64,000 bases of DNA from Heyndrickxia oleronia (GTDB lineage Bacteria; Bacillota; Bacilli; Bacillales; Bacillaceae_C). The notes under the pieces are model-generated. The model was given only the letters and a program-made list of their open reading frames with translations. It did no database searches and was not told where the DNA came from. The stretch spans positions 4,006,001-4,070,000 of the forward strand of contig NZ_CP065424.1 in the NCBI RefSeq assembly GCF_017809215.1, given 5' to 3'. Below are positions 35,651-44,890 of the stretch, in pieces; positions within the stretch are counted from its first letter, which is position 1, and each line of letters begins with the position of its first letter. The translations under genes were made by a program, and so were the position numbers.

Positions 35651-36204
35651 TTAAATCTGCTTAATTACTTTTGCTGGATTACCACCGACTACTACATTAT
35701 CTGGTACATCTTTAGTAACTACTGCACCTGATGCAATGACAGCATTATCACCTATCGTCACTCCTGGGTTTATTACCGCACTCCCACCAATCCATACATT
35801 ATTACCAATCGTAATAGGTTTTGCATATTCTTTACCCGAATTTCGTTCAATCGGATTCAGTGGATGTGTGGCTGTATAAATTTGCACCCCAGGTCCAAAC
35901 ATGCAATTATCTCCAATCTGGACTTTACAAACATCTAGGATGGTACAGTCAAAGTTTGCAAAAAAGTTTTCTCCACATGCGTATTATAGCCATAATCAAA
36001 TCTTATATTTGGCTCCATATATATATTTTCACCAGTTGAACCGAGTAATTCCTTTAGTAATTGCGTTCGTTTTTCTCCTTCTGTTTCAAGGGTTTGATTA
36101 TATATTCTAACCTTTCGTCTTGCTTCATCACGTTCCTGTAATAAAACTGGGTCAGCGGGATTGTACATTTCCCCAGCTAGCATTTTTTCTTTCTCTGTTT
36201 TCAT
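35651..36204 (-). pseudogene. maa: second maltose O-acetyltransferase-like gene, one frameshift
   Basis: Starts well (AGGGAAGAGG site, MKTEKEKMLAGEMYNPADP...ELLGSTGENIYMEPNIRFDYGYNTHV), then loses frame at GTGGAGAAAAC near 35970. One more G there would give THVGENFFANFDCTILDV..., continuing into MFGPGVQIYTATHPL and the hexapeptide repeats to 35651. The corrected length, about 185 residues, is normal. Distinct in sequence from the copy at 27616-28157, so not a recent duplicate. Confidence 0.87.
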
Positions 36205-36255
36205 AGGTATCCTCTTCCCTAGTTAATTTTTATGCGAAAGTAGTTTCGTAACTCG

Positions 36256-37059
36256 TTAATTTCCTTGTAAAGCCAATATTTGAATGATAGTTCGCATTAC
36301 CGCATCTTCTTCATTCGATCGAGTAATAAAATTTGCAGCTTCCTTTACTTCTTGAACTGCATTTCGAACTGCAAAGCTGTACAAGCCGCATGCCATAAGC
36401 TCAATATCATTATGACCATCTCCGAATACCATTGTTTCTTCAAAAGTAACATTTAATAAGCGTTGTAAATGTGCCACTGTAGTACCCTTATGAACATTGA
36501 CATTAGCTATATCAATCCATGCAGGCTCCGAAGCAACCATATATGCTCGGTCAAAAAACGGAGATAATTTTTCCCTCGTTTCAAAACAACCAAGAGCAGG
36601 ATCATGAATGGTAATCTTAATAAAATCATCTGTTATCTCATTAAAATCTGATACCTGTTTTACTTGCGCATAGGATTTTCTAACAATGGCTGCTTCTGTT
36701 GGAGGGATGTTATTTTTAATCATTGCACCACTTCTAGTACAAGCAATGATTGTATGATTCAGACTTATTTTTTCAAGACAACTTATTATTTCCAATCCTA
36801 ATGTGTTATTAATAAGAGATTCATAAACAAATTTTTTATTATGTTTGATTCGTGTTGCACTATCACCTAAAATCCATAAATCGTCTGCATCATCACCAAA
36901 TAATTCTTCTATGCGCTCGCATTGCTTCCCAGTAACAGGGGCAAAAACAACTCCTTTTTCACTCATTATCTTTTTTACATCCTTATACAGCTCCCGGTTA
37001 AATTCTCCATCATTATTAAGGAATGTCCCGTCCATGTCAGATAACACTAATTTAATCAT
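36256..37059 (-). CDS. Cof-type HAD-IIB hydrolase
   Basis: 267 residues. HAD motif I DMDGTF (nucleophile D8, acid D10), motif III lysine in NVHKGTTVAHL, motif IV FGDGHNDIELM, and the C2-type cap between. Likely sugar-phosphate or nucleotide phosphatase; substrate unknown. Ribosome site AGGGGAGAG. Confidence 0.9.
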   Translation of the reverse strand: MIKLVLSDMDGTFLNNDGEFNRELYKDVKKIMSEKGVVFAPVTGKQCERIEELFGDDADDLWILGDSATRIKHNKKFVYESLINNTLGLEIISCLEKISLNHTIIACTRSGAMIKNNIPPTEAAIVRKSYAQVKQVSDFNEITDDFIKITIHDPALGCFETREKLSPFFDRAYMVASEPAWIDIANVNVHKGTTVAHLQRLLNVTFEETMVFGDGHNDIELMACGLYSFAVRNAVQEVKEAANFITRSNEEDAVMRTIIQILALQGN

Positions 37060-37164
37060 TAAAGCTCTCTCCCCTTTTTGTTTTAGATGCTCATTTCTCC
37101 TATCATTTACTTACTATTTTCTCAGTGAAATGGAGGTGGTTAACAAATTTTCAATCGATAATGA

Positions 37165-37212
37165 TTAGTTATAGCTTTACCTGACTAGCATCATGTTTGA
37201 GAAAAGTGCCTT
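37165..37212 (+). repeat. copy of the dispersed repeat, supplying the MFS C-terminus
   Basis: AGTTATAGCTTTAC..CATCATGTTTGAGAAAAGTGCC. On the minus strand it encodes the last codons (GTFLKHDASQVKL) and stop of the adjacent MFS gene. Confidence 0.65.
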
Positions 37213-38395
37213 TCTTTTTCAAATAGATATTTAATTTTTCTGAGCTTAAAAGCATTGCTATAACAAAAAACAAAATACAAAACGGGAAGATCCCGATTGT
37301 TGAATGAGATGCAAGGAAACCAAGAAGCGGCGGCATAAAAGTACTACCAGTATAAGCAACTGCCATTTGATAGCCCATAATTATCTGGGATTGCTTTTTC
37401 CCAAATCGAGTGGGTGTTTCATGCAACATACATGGAAAGATTGGCGCTAAACCTAAGCCGACCAAAATCATACCGACCAGTGCGAAAATAGATGGAAATG
37501 GCAAGAATAAAAGTATGGCACCAATTAAAGCAATGATTTGCCCTAATCGAATGAGAGTAGCATTATTCATTTTAAAGGTAATAAATCCTGTAATAAATCG
37601 ACCAATTGTAATTCCTCCATAATATAGAGAAACCCATTGGGCAGCAACCGCTGCAGGTAAGTGTTTTACATTTACTAGAAAACTACTCCCCCAAAGACCA
37701 ACTGTTGATTCAACCGCACAATAAAATAAGAAAGAGATCAGTGCCAGTTTAACTCCTTTGATTTGTAAAGGTTTTAGATTTTTTGTATCATCCTCAAAAT
37801 TTTTATCTCCATCTGAATCCTTATTTAGAGTGATATTCCTATTTTTGATCACTCTGTTCCATAAGGGCAAAGAAAGGAACAGGATGACAACTAACGTAAA
37901 CTGAATGCCGGAAATGGCAAAATATCCATTTCTCCATGAATTTTGTCCGGAAATAAATTGAGCGATAATAAGTGGCCCCACTGTCGCTCCGACTCCCCAA
38001 AAACAATGTAACCAGCTCATATGGTGTGCTTTATAATGTATAGCAACAAAATTGTTTAACCCTGCATCAACCGCTCCAGCACCTAATCCAAGAGGGACGG
38101 CACATATAAATAACCAAATAATTGATGGGGAAAAATAAAATCCTAGCAAAGCACAAGCAGTCAACAAGCAACTGATTAAGGTAACTTTTCCTGTTCCAAA
38201 CCGTTTAAGGATCTTTCCACTCACTAAACTGGAAATAATCGTCCCTCCAGCAATTGTCATAAAAAGGAATCCCGCTGTATCAAGTGGCGCATCAAAATCC
38301 GATTGCATTACGGGCCACGCTACCCCCAGCAATGAATCTGGTAAACCTAAGCTGATAAATGCCAAATAAATAATGACCAAAAGGAATGTTGCCAT
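37169..38395 (-). CDS. MFS transporter, FHS/sugar-type
   Basis: About 408 residues, twelve helices. LGLPDSLLGVAWPVMQSDF and GAGAVDAGLNNFVAIHY..MSWLHCFWGVGATVGPL are typical of the FucP/FHS-like group. The start is the ATG at 38395 behind GAGGTG. The C-terminal dozen residues come from a dispersed repeat. Directly downstream of a ROK regulator on the same strand, so it probably imports the sugar that regulator senses. Confidence 0.87.
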   Translation of the reverse strand: MATFLLVIIYLAFISLGLPDSLLGVAWPVMQSDFDAPLDTAGFLFMTIAGGTIISSLVSGKILKRFGTGKVTLISCLLTACALLGFYFSPSIIWLFICAVPLGLGAGAVDAGLNNFVAIHYKAHHMSWLHCFWGVGATVGPLIIAQFISGQNSWRNGYFAISGIQFTLVVILFLSLPLWNRVIKNRNITLNKDSDGDKNFEDDTKNLKPLQIKGVKLALISFLFYCAVESTVGLWGSSFLVNVKHLPAAVAAQWVSLYYGGITIGRFITGFITFKMNNATLIRLGQIIALIGAILLFLPFPSIFALVGMILVGLGLAPIFPCMLHETPTRFGKKQSQIIMGYQMAVAYTGSTFMPPLLGFLASHSTIGIFPFCILFFVIAMLLSSEKLNIYLKKKGTFLKHDASQVKL

Positions 38396-38436
38396 CCTAC
38401 ACCTCACCATTACATATTTTTGCGTTTCCTTTTGTT

Positions 38437-39465
38437 TTATTTGCTTATTCTGTTCATCATAAGATCAATTCCAAGACTTTGTAATCCAAATAAATAGTCC
38501 TGTTTCCACTCACTCACTGTTAACTCTGGTAGATGTTCTGATGGGATATATTGCGAACTGACTTTCGTGATTTTTTCCAATACTTTCTTTTCAACTTCAT
38601 CATTACAAAAGATGATCGTATGAGGGTTAATAATCGCTACAAATGAGGCTATTAATCTACTGATTGCGTCTATTTCATCATCCGCGGCAATCATTCTTGA
38701 TCCACTTTTCTTTTCTAACACCTGACCAAAATTTCGATCATTATACTGTGGGATGTATGAAACCTCTCCAGAGAAAAAAGTGCTACCTCTTACTACATCA
38801 CCATTAATCATAATTCCCGCACCTGGACCATTTTGACCAGAATACAAATATACTAGTGATTGATTTTCTTTGATCCCCTTATGATAGTGAAATCCGAGAA
38901 CAGCGGCATTCATATCATTCTCAACTACAACAGGTAAAGAAAAATAATCCTCATAGTATCCTTTCAAGTCAAAATTTTGAAATTGCATGTAACCAGGTAT
39001 ATGAAAAATCCGACCACTATCAACTGAACCTGGAACTCCGATTGTGACCGAACTGATTTTGGGATAGGAAGTCATTATAATTTCAATGCACTTTGTTAAT
39101 AAATTCAGCCCATCATCAACTAATACACTTGGTGCCTTTCCAAGTTTCTTTATTTCACCGACACAATTGAAAATTGCATAATTCGTCTCTGTCTTCTCTA
39201 AGAAAATGGCGAGACCTAGCATATGCTCCGGATTGTATCTATATCTTTTCGCCTTTCTCCCGCCACTAGAAGCATCAAAACCCACCGAAATAATTTCCCC
39301 ATCCTTCTCCATTTGCGTTAAAAACTTGCTTATCGTTGGAAAACTAATATCTAAAGCGTGGCTGAGCTCAAGTTTAGTCGCACTTCCAAGGTCTAAAAGA
39401 GTCGAACGAATACCACGAAGGATAAGCTTCTTCATCGATTTTGGTGTTGCAAAAAGGTCACTCAC
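38437..39465 (-). CDS. ROK-family transcriptional repressor
   Basis: About 342 residues. N-terminal winged helix (TKLELSHALDISFPTISKFL), then an actin-like ROK domain (TIGVPGSVDSGRIFHIPG, VVVENDMNAAVLGFHY, GPGAGIMINGDVVRGS). The Cys-rich zinc motif of most ROK proteins is absent; the position reads GEVSYIPQYNDRNF. The GTG at 39465 is favoured (AGGTGGTGA five bases upstream) over GTG 39477. Likely represses itself and the MFS gene 42 bases downstream. Confidence 0.85.
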   Translation of the reverse strand: MSDLFATPKSMKKLILRGIRSTLLDLGSATKLELSHALDISFPTISKFLTQMEKDGEIISVGFDASSGGRKAKRYRYNPEHMLGLAIFLEKTETNYAIFNCVGEIKKLGKAPSVLVDDGLNLLTKCIEIIMTSYPKISSVTIGVPGSVDSGRIFHIPGYMQFQNFDLKGYYEDYFSLPVVVENDMNAAVLGFHYHKGIKENQSLVYLYSGQNGPGAGIMINGDVVRGSTFFSGEVSYIPQYNDRNFGQVLEKKSGSRMIAADDEIDAISRLIASFVAIINPHTIIFCNDEVEKKVLEKITKVSSQYIPSEHLPELTVSEWKQDYLFGLQSLGIDLMMNRISK

Positions 39466-39488
39466 TAATTTCACCACCTAACTAAATG

Positions 39489-39510
39489 CTTATTAAAGAA
39501 CTTTAATAAG
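39489..39510. promoter_or_regulatory. palindromic operator upstream of ROK gene
   Basis: Perfect inverted repeat CTTATTAAAG-AA-CTTTAATAAG directly ahead of the ROK start; a second, weaker TTTTTTAATA..ATATTAAA lies 26 bases upstream. Typical of ROK autoregulation (NagC/XylR-like AT-rich palindromes). Confidence 0.7.
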
Positions 39511-39685
39511 TTTTGGTGACAATATACCATATAAGTTTTTTAATAACAATATTAAATTGAACTTTTAACAACTTTCTGATTATAAAATCTGTACGCATCC
39601 TTATAAAAAAGTGCTTCGTTAGTAAAATAGATGAACCTTCTGGAAAATGCGGATTTACATCCTTAACAACATCCAAATATAAAAA

Positions 39686-39723
39686 GCCTCAATTTCCTCA
39701 GAAGCTAAATTTGAGAATTGGGC
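39686..39723. terminator. bidirectional terminator
   Basis: GCCTCAATTTC pairs with GAGAATTGGGC; T-runs on both strands. It ends the AraC gene on the minus strand. Confidence 0.8.
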
Positions 39724-39766
39724 TTTTTTCGTTTCAAATAAACGGTATCTTACAAATGTATATATT

Positions 39767-40612
39767 TTACTTTGGCAAAACTGGGACCCAAAGTTCATGT
39801 CGTGGTTTATGCTTCGGACCGTAATAACATTCTATACACGGTAAATTTGCCAGTTCGTACTCAGAAGTTGGAACCCATTCAGAATATAAACGTTTCCATG
39901 CATCCACTATGTTCGGAAAAACAGCCCATGTACTTGCTGGAATAATGAGTGTTTCCATTTCGGCTGGGGGTTCCCCATCGTATCTCACACCCATAAAGTA
40001 AGTAAACTCTTCATCTGTTATGGCTGCCTCTTTTCCACAAACCCCCAAAAGGCTTTCAAGCGTGCATTTTGGATTTTCCCATGACATATCTTTTAATTCC
40101 TGCATGAATCCATCTTTTTTTGCAGTGTTCCAAAGCGTAGGAATTGTATTAAATGCTCTGCTAGTCTTTACTGGTTTACCTTTTCCTACAATTCTTAATT
40201 CGAAATCTAGCTTTTCAATTCTGTAATCCATCTCGGTATCTCCTTTAATAGAAATTTGAAAGGAAATTTTCGGAAAGGCTTTCAACTGGACACCTTTATG
40301 ACGCGCATTAGATGGGGTTACTCCATGCATTTTTTGAAAAGCACGTGAGAAAGTATCAGAAGAAACATAACCATATTTTATTGCCACATCGATGATCCGA
40401 ATATCACTTGTTTGAATTTCAAATGCAGCGAGTGTTAATCGCCTTCTTCTAATATATTCAGAAAGCGATATCCCTGAGATGGAAGAAAACATTCTTGAAA
40501 AATGAAATTCAGAGCAATTAGCTGCCTTTGCAATCTTTTTATAATCAATCTCTCCATCCAAATTACTTTCAATATAATCCAATGCATAATTCATTCTATG
40601 TAGCCAATCCAT
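39767..40612 (-). CDS. AraC-family regulator with GyrI-like effector domain
   Basis: 281 residues, domain order HTH first (YKKIAKAANCSEFHFSRMFS, VAIKYGYVSSDTFSRAFQKMHG), then a GyrI/Rob-like ligand domain (MDYRIEKLDFELRIVGKG..., final HELWVPVLPK). Acts as a small-molecule-responsive activator. The start is the ATG at 40612, seven bases after AAAGGGAG. Gap 40613-40965 upstream shows no gene. Confidence 0.9.
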   Translation of the reverse strand: MDWLHRMNYALDYIESNLDGEIDYKKIAKAANCSEFHFSRMFSSISGISLSEYIRRRRLTLAAFEIQTSDIRIIDVAIKYGYVSSDTFSRAFQKMHGVTPSNARHKGVQLKAFPKISFQISIKGDTEMDYRIEKLDFELRIVGKGKPVKTSRAFNTIPTLWNTAKKDGFMQELKDMSWENPKCTLESLLGVCGKEAAITDEEFTYFMGVRYDGEPPAEMETLIIPASTWAVFPNIVDAWKRLYSEWVPTSEYELANLPCIECYYGPKHKPRHELWVPVLPK

Positions 40613-40965
40613 AGACATACTCCCTTTCAACTATACTGTAAAACATGAATAATCATACTACCCGACATTTCATGCCTAAAAATGTTGGTAAATAACTACG
40701 ACATTTAATAGAAGGATAAGCTATTTTTCCTTCTGATCGTTTCCTATAAAATGGAGCTCCCTAAACATTTGTATTGATTTTTACAGTCCTCCTTTTTTAT
40801 AAAAAGCAATGGAATCACATCAAAGACTTGAAATGATTTACCAATCTAATAAAGGAGAGATTACCCAAAGAATGATTCGTATGCCACTTTACTTTAAATA
40901 AAATCTCATAGAACCAATTTCTTTGTAAATAATAAGGTTAAATAATAATCCGAGGTGATCTCAGT

Positions 40966-41124
40966 ATGCAACAGAATCAACAAGGTAAACAAAATATGGG
41001 TTCTATTATGAAACCAGAATTTGCTGGAACAGATAAACAAAAGGTAAAACAAGAAATTCAAAAAGATGTAAGCCAAGGACAAGGTGCAATGACATCCCGA
41101 GAGGCAGGAGCAATGCGCGATTAA
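40966..41124 (+). CDS. 52-aa hydrophilic protein, gamma-SASP-like
   Basis: Ribosome site GAGGTGATC, ATG, and a classical terminator overlapping the stop. The product (MQQNQQGKQNMGSIMKPEFA...) contains EFAGTDKQKVKQEIQ, similar to the EFA(S)xTxxQxVKxQN repeat of gamma-type small acid-soluble spore proteins. If related, it would be a spore amino-acid reserve. The resemblance is partial, so the call is tentative; the gene itself is well supported. Confidence 0.65.
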   Translation: MQQNQQGKQNMGSIMKPEFAGTDKQKVKQEIQKDVSQGQGAMTSREAGAMRD

Positions 41125-41147
41125 AAGCCACTTCGAGTGGCTTTTTT
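41123..41147 (+). terminator. terminator of the 52-aa gene
   Basis: AAAAGCCACT-TCG-AGTGGCTTTTTT, textbook hairpin and T-run. Confidence 0.92.
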
Positions 41148-41178
41148 CACCCCTATCCACTGTCTATTTCATATCAGT

Positions 41179-42018
41179 CTACTGAACGCAAGTCGACTTA
41201 ACGAACTTCTTAAATTTATCAGCTTCTTCAACAAAAGGATGATGATTACTATGCTGAAATGTTGTTAGTTTGGCATTGGGAATTAAATTTGCAATCTCTA
41301 CCCCATATTTATAAGGACATTGCACATCATGCTCACTAGCATAAATATAACTTGGTATTGTTATGTTTACTAGCTCGTCTCTTATGTCATATGTAGGAAT
41401 TTCTTTCTCAATAAAATGGTTTAGACGAACGCCAACAGTCTTACCACTGTTAGGAATTTTTAACGCCTCTTTAAGGGTTTCCTCTGAATAAAAGGACATT
41501 AAATCCCATTCATATCCTAATTGTTTCCGAGTTTCTGCTGGGGTAAGCGGATCATTCAGTTGGCTCATAATCTCCATTATCCGAGTAAAGTTAGGATTCC
41601 TCCTAGAATAAATACACTTCGGATCTGAACTATATTCTTTACTAGCGGACGTTCCTCCTGCAATTATCTTTGTTAATGATGATGGTACAAGTATGGCATA
41701 TTTAAGTGCGAGCATCCCTCCTGTGGAATGCCCAGCAAATCCCCACTTTTCAAATCCTAGGGCAAATCGGATAGCTTCTAAATCTTTCACGGATTCATCC
41801 ATACTATATTGATTTTCACTATGGGCTTTGACAGAATTACCACAACCACGAAGATTTATTAAGAATACTTTGTAATCAGATGTAAATGGATTGGCAAAAG
41901 TATTTCCACGTTCATCATATGAACAATATAGATGAGTGACGCACAAAGGATTTCCACTACCAGAAACGAACACTTCAAATTTCCCTCTATTTGTTTCAAT
42001 AATATCTCGCTTCCACAT
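41179..42018 (-). CDS. alpha/beta hydrolase
   Basis: 279 residues. Nucleophile elbow GHSTGGM, oxyanion region LINLRGCGNS, acid in YASEHDVQCPYKYG and final His in HSNHHPF. Proline-iminopeptidase/haloalkane-type fold; substrate unknown. Ribosome site GAGGGAG. Confidence 0.85.
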   Translation of the reverse strand: MWKRDIIETNRGKFEVFVSGSGNPLCVTHLYCSYDERGNTFANPFTSDYKVFLINLRGCGNSVKAHSENQYSMDESVKDLEAIRFALGFEKWGFAGHSTGGMLALKYAILVPSSLTKIIAGGTSASKEYSSDPKCIYSRRNPNFTRIMEIMSQLNDPLTPAETRKQLGYEWDLMSFYSEETLKEALKIPNSGKTVGVRLNHFIEKEIPTYDIRDELVNITIPSYIYASEHDVQCPYKYGVEIANLIPNAKLTTFQHSNHHPFVEEADKFKKFVKSTCVQ

Positions 42019-42065
42019 TTTTCTCCCTCATTTTCTCCTACTACCTTGATTTGTTCATTTAGTAA

Positions 42066-42112
42066 CTTCAACAAAAAAAGCGTTTATCCTTCTTGGATAA
42101 ACGCCCCTGATA
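42066..42112 (-). terminator. terminator of the antiporter gene (TTCAACAAAA hairpin family)
   Basis: GCGTTTATCC/GGATAAACGC stem (42080-42104), followed on the minus strand by TTTTTTTGTTGAAG. The same ACTTCAACAAAA + CCTTCTT-loop design recurs at 51610-51650 and 53041-53078. Confidence 0.85.
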
Positions 42113-42174
42113 ATTAACTCACTTTCATTGTATAGGACCTTCACTTAGTTAGAAATGAATGATGTGATCATTTG

Positions 42175-43326
42175 TTAAGCGATATTCGATTCTTTTTTAG
42201 GATGTGATTTAAAAAACAATTTCATCATTGGCGGGGTAACAATGGTGGTCACAAGCACAACCACAACAATGACAGCAAACATATCTTGACTTAATAACTT
42301 TGATTCTAAGCCAATAGATGCAATAATTAATGCCACTTCCCCACGAGAAACCATTGCTGAGCCTATCCCCAATGAGCTATTCCACCCAAATCCAGCTAGC
42401 TTAGCACCAATAGAAGCGCCAATTAACTTTGTTAAAATTGCTAATATACTCAGAATGATTATTATACCTAGATTTTTCGTAATACCTGTAAATTGTGCTG
42501 TGACACCAATTGAGGTAAAAAACACCGGAACGAAAATGGAATAACTAATCGTTTCAACCTTCTCAAAAACCTCGTGTTTGAAGTTAGTTACACTTATGGC
42601 TACACCAGCAATATAAGCCCCAATGATTGCTGCAACCCCTGTATATTCCGCAAAATAGGCATAAATAAAACAGATAATTAATGCAGACGAAATGACCGTT
42701 TCTGTTACTTTTAATGATGAGAACCTCTTCAAAAACCAAGGAACTACCTTCCAACCAATAAGAATAGCTGCTGCAAAGAATACAACTTTCTTTAAAATAA
42801 CAGTCGTTAAATGAACATCTCCCCCAGCAAAACTCATTAAGAAGGCCAAAGCAATGATGACAACAACATCATCAATGACGGCAGCTCCTAATATTGTCGT
42901 TCCTTCAGGTGTTTTTAATTTGTTCATTTCTTTAAGTGCTTGAACGGATATACTCACACTTGTCGCCGAAAGCAATAAACCTAAAAACCATGATTCCATC
43001 GTAGTTAGATTTAAAATGATTCCCGCAAAATAACCTAAAACAAGGGGAACAATAATCCCTCCAAAACCTACAAAAGTGGATGCTTTTCCTGTCCGTTTGA
43101 ATTCTTCTAAATCAGTCTCTAATCCAGCAATAAACATTAATAAAATAACACCTATTTGACTAAATTCAGCTAATGTTTCTGTCTCATTTACTAACCCTAA
43201 TACCGATGGACCCAGAACAATTCCAATTAAAAGTTTTCCAAGAACAGATGGCTGCCCTAATCTTACACTCAGACTCCCAGCTATCTTTGATGCAATTAAA
43301 ATAATGGCTAATTGTAATATTACCAC
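42175..43326 (-). CDS. monovalent cation:proton antiporter (CPA2)
   Basis: About 383 residues, some twelve helices. ILGAAVIDDVVVIIALAFL carries the Asp pair used for ion exchange in NapA/KefB-like antiporters, and GLLLSATSVSISVQAL the unwound helix. GIGSAMVSRGEVALIIA is the conserved C-terminal signature. No regulatory TrkA-N domain. The GTG at 43326 is preceded by AAAGGTGG. The 5' leader contains a terminator-like hairpin. Confidence 0.9.
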   Translation of the reverse strand: MVILQLAIILIASKIAGSLSVRLGQPSVLGKLLIGIVLGPSVLGLVNETETLAEFSQIGVILLMFIAGLETDLEEFKRTGKASTFVGFGGIIVPLVLGYFAGIILNLTTMESWFLGLLLSATSVSISVQALKEMNKLKTPEGTTILGAAVIDDVVVIIALAFLMSFAGGDVHLTTVILKKVVFFAAAILIGWKVVPWFLKRFSSLKVTETVISSALIICFIYAYFAEYTGVAAIIGAYIAGVAISVTNFKHEVFEKVETISYSIFVPVFFTSIGVTAQFTGITKNLGIIIILSILAILTKLIGASIGAKLAGFGWNSSLGIGSAMVSRGEVALIIASIGLESKLLSQDMFAVIVVVVLVTTIVTPPMMKLFFKSHPKKESNIA

Positions 43327-43384
43327 CCTTTTGACCACCTTTCTTTTTATAAGATTGGTTAAAATCTAACCAAAAATACAAAAA

Positions 43385-43428
43385 GAGCCTGTTACTAAAA
43401 GACATAGTAGTCCCTTAGTGACAGGCTC
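43385..43428 (-). promoter_or_regulatory. terminator-like hairpin in the antiporter leader
   Basis: GAGCCTGTTACTAA pairs with TTAGTGACAGGCTC (14 positions, one or two mismatches), followed on the minus strand by TTTTT, 60 bases before the antiporter start. Since there is no gene upstream for 800 bases on this strand, it looks like an attenuator or unknown riboswitch expression platform rather than an ordinary terminator. Confidence 0.6.
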
Positions 43429-43580
43429 CTCCAAGTACGTTGTATTTAATTATTTACATTGTAACATATTCAAAGCTGAAAAGCAGGAAAATTCTTTTAA
43501 TATTTTCATTAACCAGATATCGACGGAATCAAAACAGTTATATATAGTCGACAATCATTAAGAAGTAAAGTTTGAATCAA

Positions 43581-44047
43581 TATGCGGTAACTAAGAGAGC
43601 GTATGAATACCGTGAAGGAGGATATTGCGTCTGTACGGTAACTATACAGAATGATTGATTACCCTGAAGGTAATAATTGCAAGTGTACGGTAACCAAAGA
43701 GAGTGATTGATTACCCTGAAGGGGAAAATTGCATGTGTACGGGAACCATACAGAGTGATTGATTACCGTGAAAGTGAAATTTGCATGTGTACGGGAACCA
43801 TACTGAGCGATTAATTACCCTGAAGATGAAAAAGGAGTGTGTACGGGAACTATACTGAGTGATTGATTACCCTGAAGATGAAAATTGCATGTGTACGGGA
43901 ACTATACTGAGTGATTGATTACCCTGAAGATGAAAATTGCATGTGTACGGGAACCATATTGAGTGATTGATTACCCTGAAGGGGAAAATTGCATGTGTAC
44001 GGGAACCAAAGAGAGTGTTTGAATGCAGTGAAGGAACAAAATACCTC
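43581..44047. repeat. 52-bp tandem repeat array, nine units
   Basis: Nine head-to-tail units beginning at 43581, 43632, 43684, 43736, 43788, 43840, 43892, 43944 and 43996. The core is TGTACGGGAACTATACTGAG followed by TGATTGATTACCCTGAAG and a GAAAATTGCATG tail. Units 6 and 7 are identical; the outer units are most diverged, as expected for slippage-driven growth. 52 is not a multiple of three and no frame has a ribosome site, so it is non-coding. Confidence 0.93.
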
Positions 44048-44085
44048 TTCACAGAGCTAGTCCCTTTCATTTCACGAGAAAAGAT

Positions 44086-44290
44086 CTGAAACTTCTATAA
44101 GACCGCTCTGAATACTTTATTGGGTGTAAAACATGTAGTTGGGCTTTTACACCTAATATAAGATTCAGCGATTCTTATAAAGTTTGTAGCTCTTTTCTCA
44201 ATGAAATGAAAGGTGGAGCGGTCTTCAGCTGATATTTATTTCTTAAAACTTTACTTAAAAGACAACAATGTTTTAGAAAAGAGCCTTAAA
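44086..44290. repeat. longest copy of the dispersed palindromic repeat
   Basis: Runs from GAGAAAAGATCTGAAAC through CTTTATTGGGTGTAAAAC, GTAGTTGGGCTTTTACACC, GTAGCTCTTTTCTCAATG, GGAGCGGTCTTCAGCTGATA, AACTTTACTTAAAAG to TTTTAGAAAAGAGCC. It contains both halves found on either side of the IS110 element and ends inside the kinase-like gene, forming its last residues. Confidence 0.75.
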
Positions 44291-44819
44291 ATTTCATCAT
44301 ATATTTCATTTACAATTCTAGATATCGAAAATGTTCCATCCACAATGATGTCTGAATTAGGTTTAATTGTCTTTAGCATTTCAAGATAGCCCCGTCTTCC
44401 TTGTGATAAATAGTTTTCCATTTCATTCAAGATTCTTTCATGGGAGCTATTTTTAAAATCCCTTATTACTCTACGTGCCATTGCAATATCCAATGGAGTA
44501 TCAATATACACAGCTAAATCAATCAATTGACTAGTTTTAGAGTGCTTATACGCAAATGGATAATCGAGTACAATGAAATCTAAAGGTTCAGAGAGTAATT
44601 TATTATATCTTTAATGAACGGATCTAAATTCCATTCATCATAATTAGCCCCATTATCAACCCAATGAATAATGTCATTGGGACCATCAAAATCATAGTCA
44701 TCAAAAAATAATGTTTTAGAATTAAATAATCTATCATTTAAATGTTTGGTTATTGTTGTTTTCCCTCCACCAGAGACTCCAGAAATAGCAATAACAAATG
44801 GTTGGTTTCCTTTCTTCAT
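44251..44819 (-). pseudogene. uridine-kinase-like P-loop kinase, frameshifted
   Basis: P-loop GVSGGGKTT near the N-terminus, then DDYDFDGPNDIIHW, as in uridine kinase-type proteins; the second part has YIDTPLDIAMARRVIRDF and a C-terminal helical region. The frame breaks near 44598 (AATTACTC); one extra T would join KDIIN to LLSEPLDFIVLDYPF and on to QLIDLAVYIDT. The start is the ATG at 44819 behind GAGGTGG. The last residues (RLFSKTLLSFK) are encoded by the dispersed repeat. Broken gene or sequence error. Confidence 0.82.
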
Positions 44820-44890
44820 AACATCCACCTCTATTTTAAAAGGCTTACTTTGTATACCTCTCCTTTATTTCCATAAACGTTCATTGATTT

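Noticed and set aside
43581..44047. Tandem array as a CRISPR
   Set aside because: Units are contiguous with no spacers and no cas genes are nearby.
43867..44070. 67-codon minus-strand frame in the tandem array
   Set aside because: The repeat length is not a multiple of three, so frames change each unit; no ribosome site.
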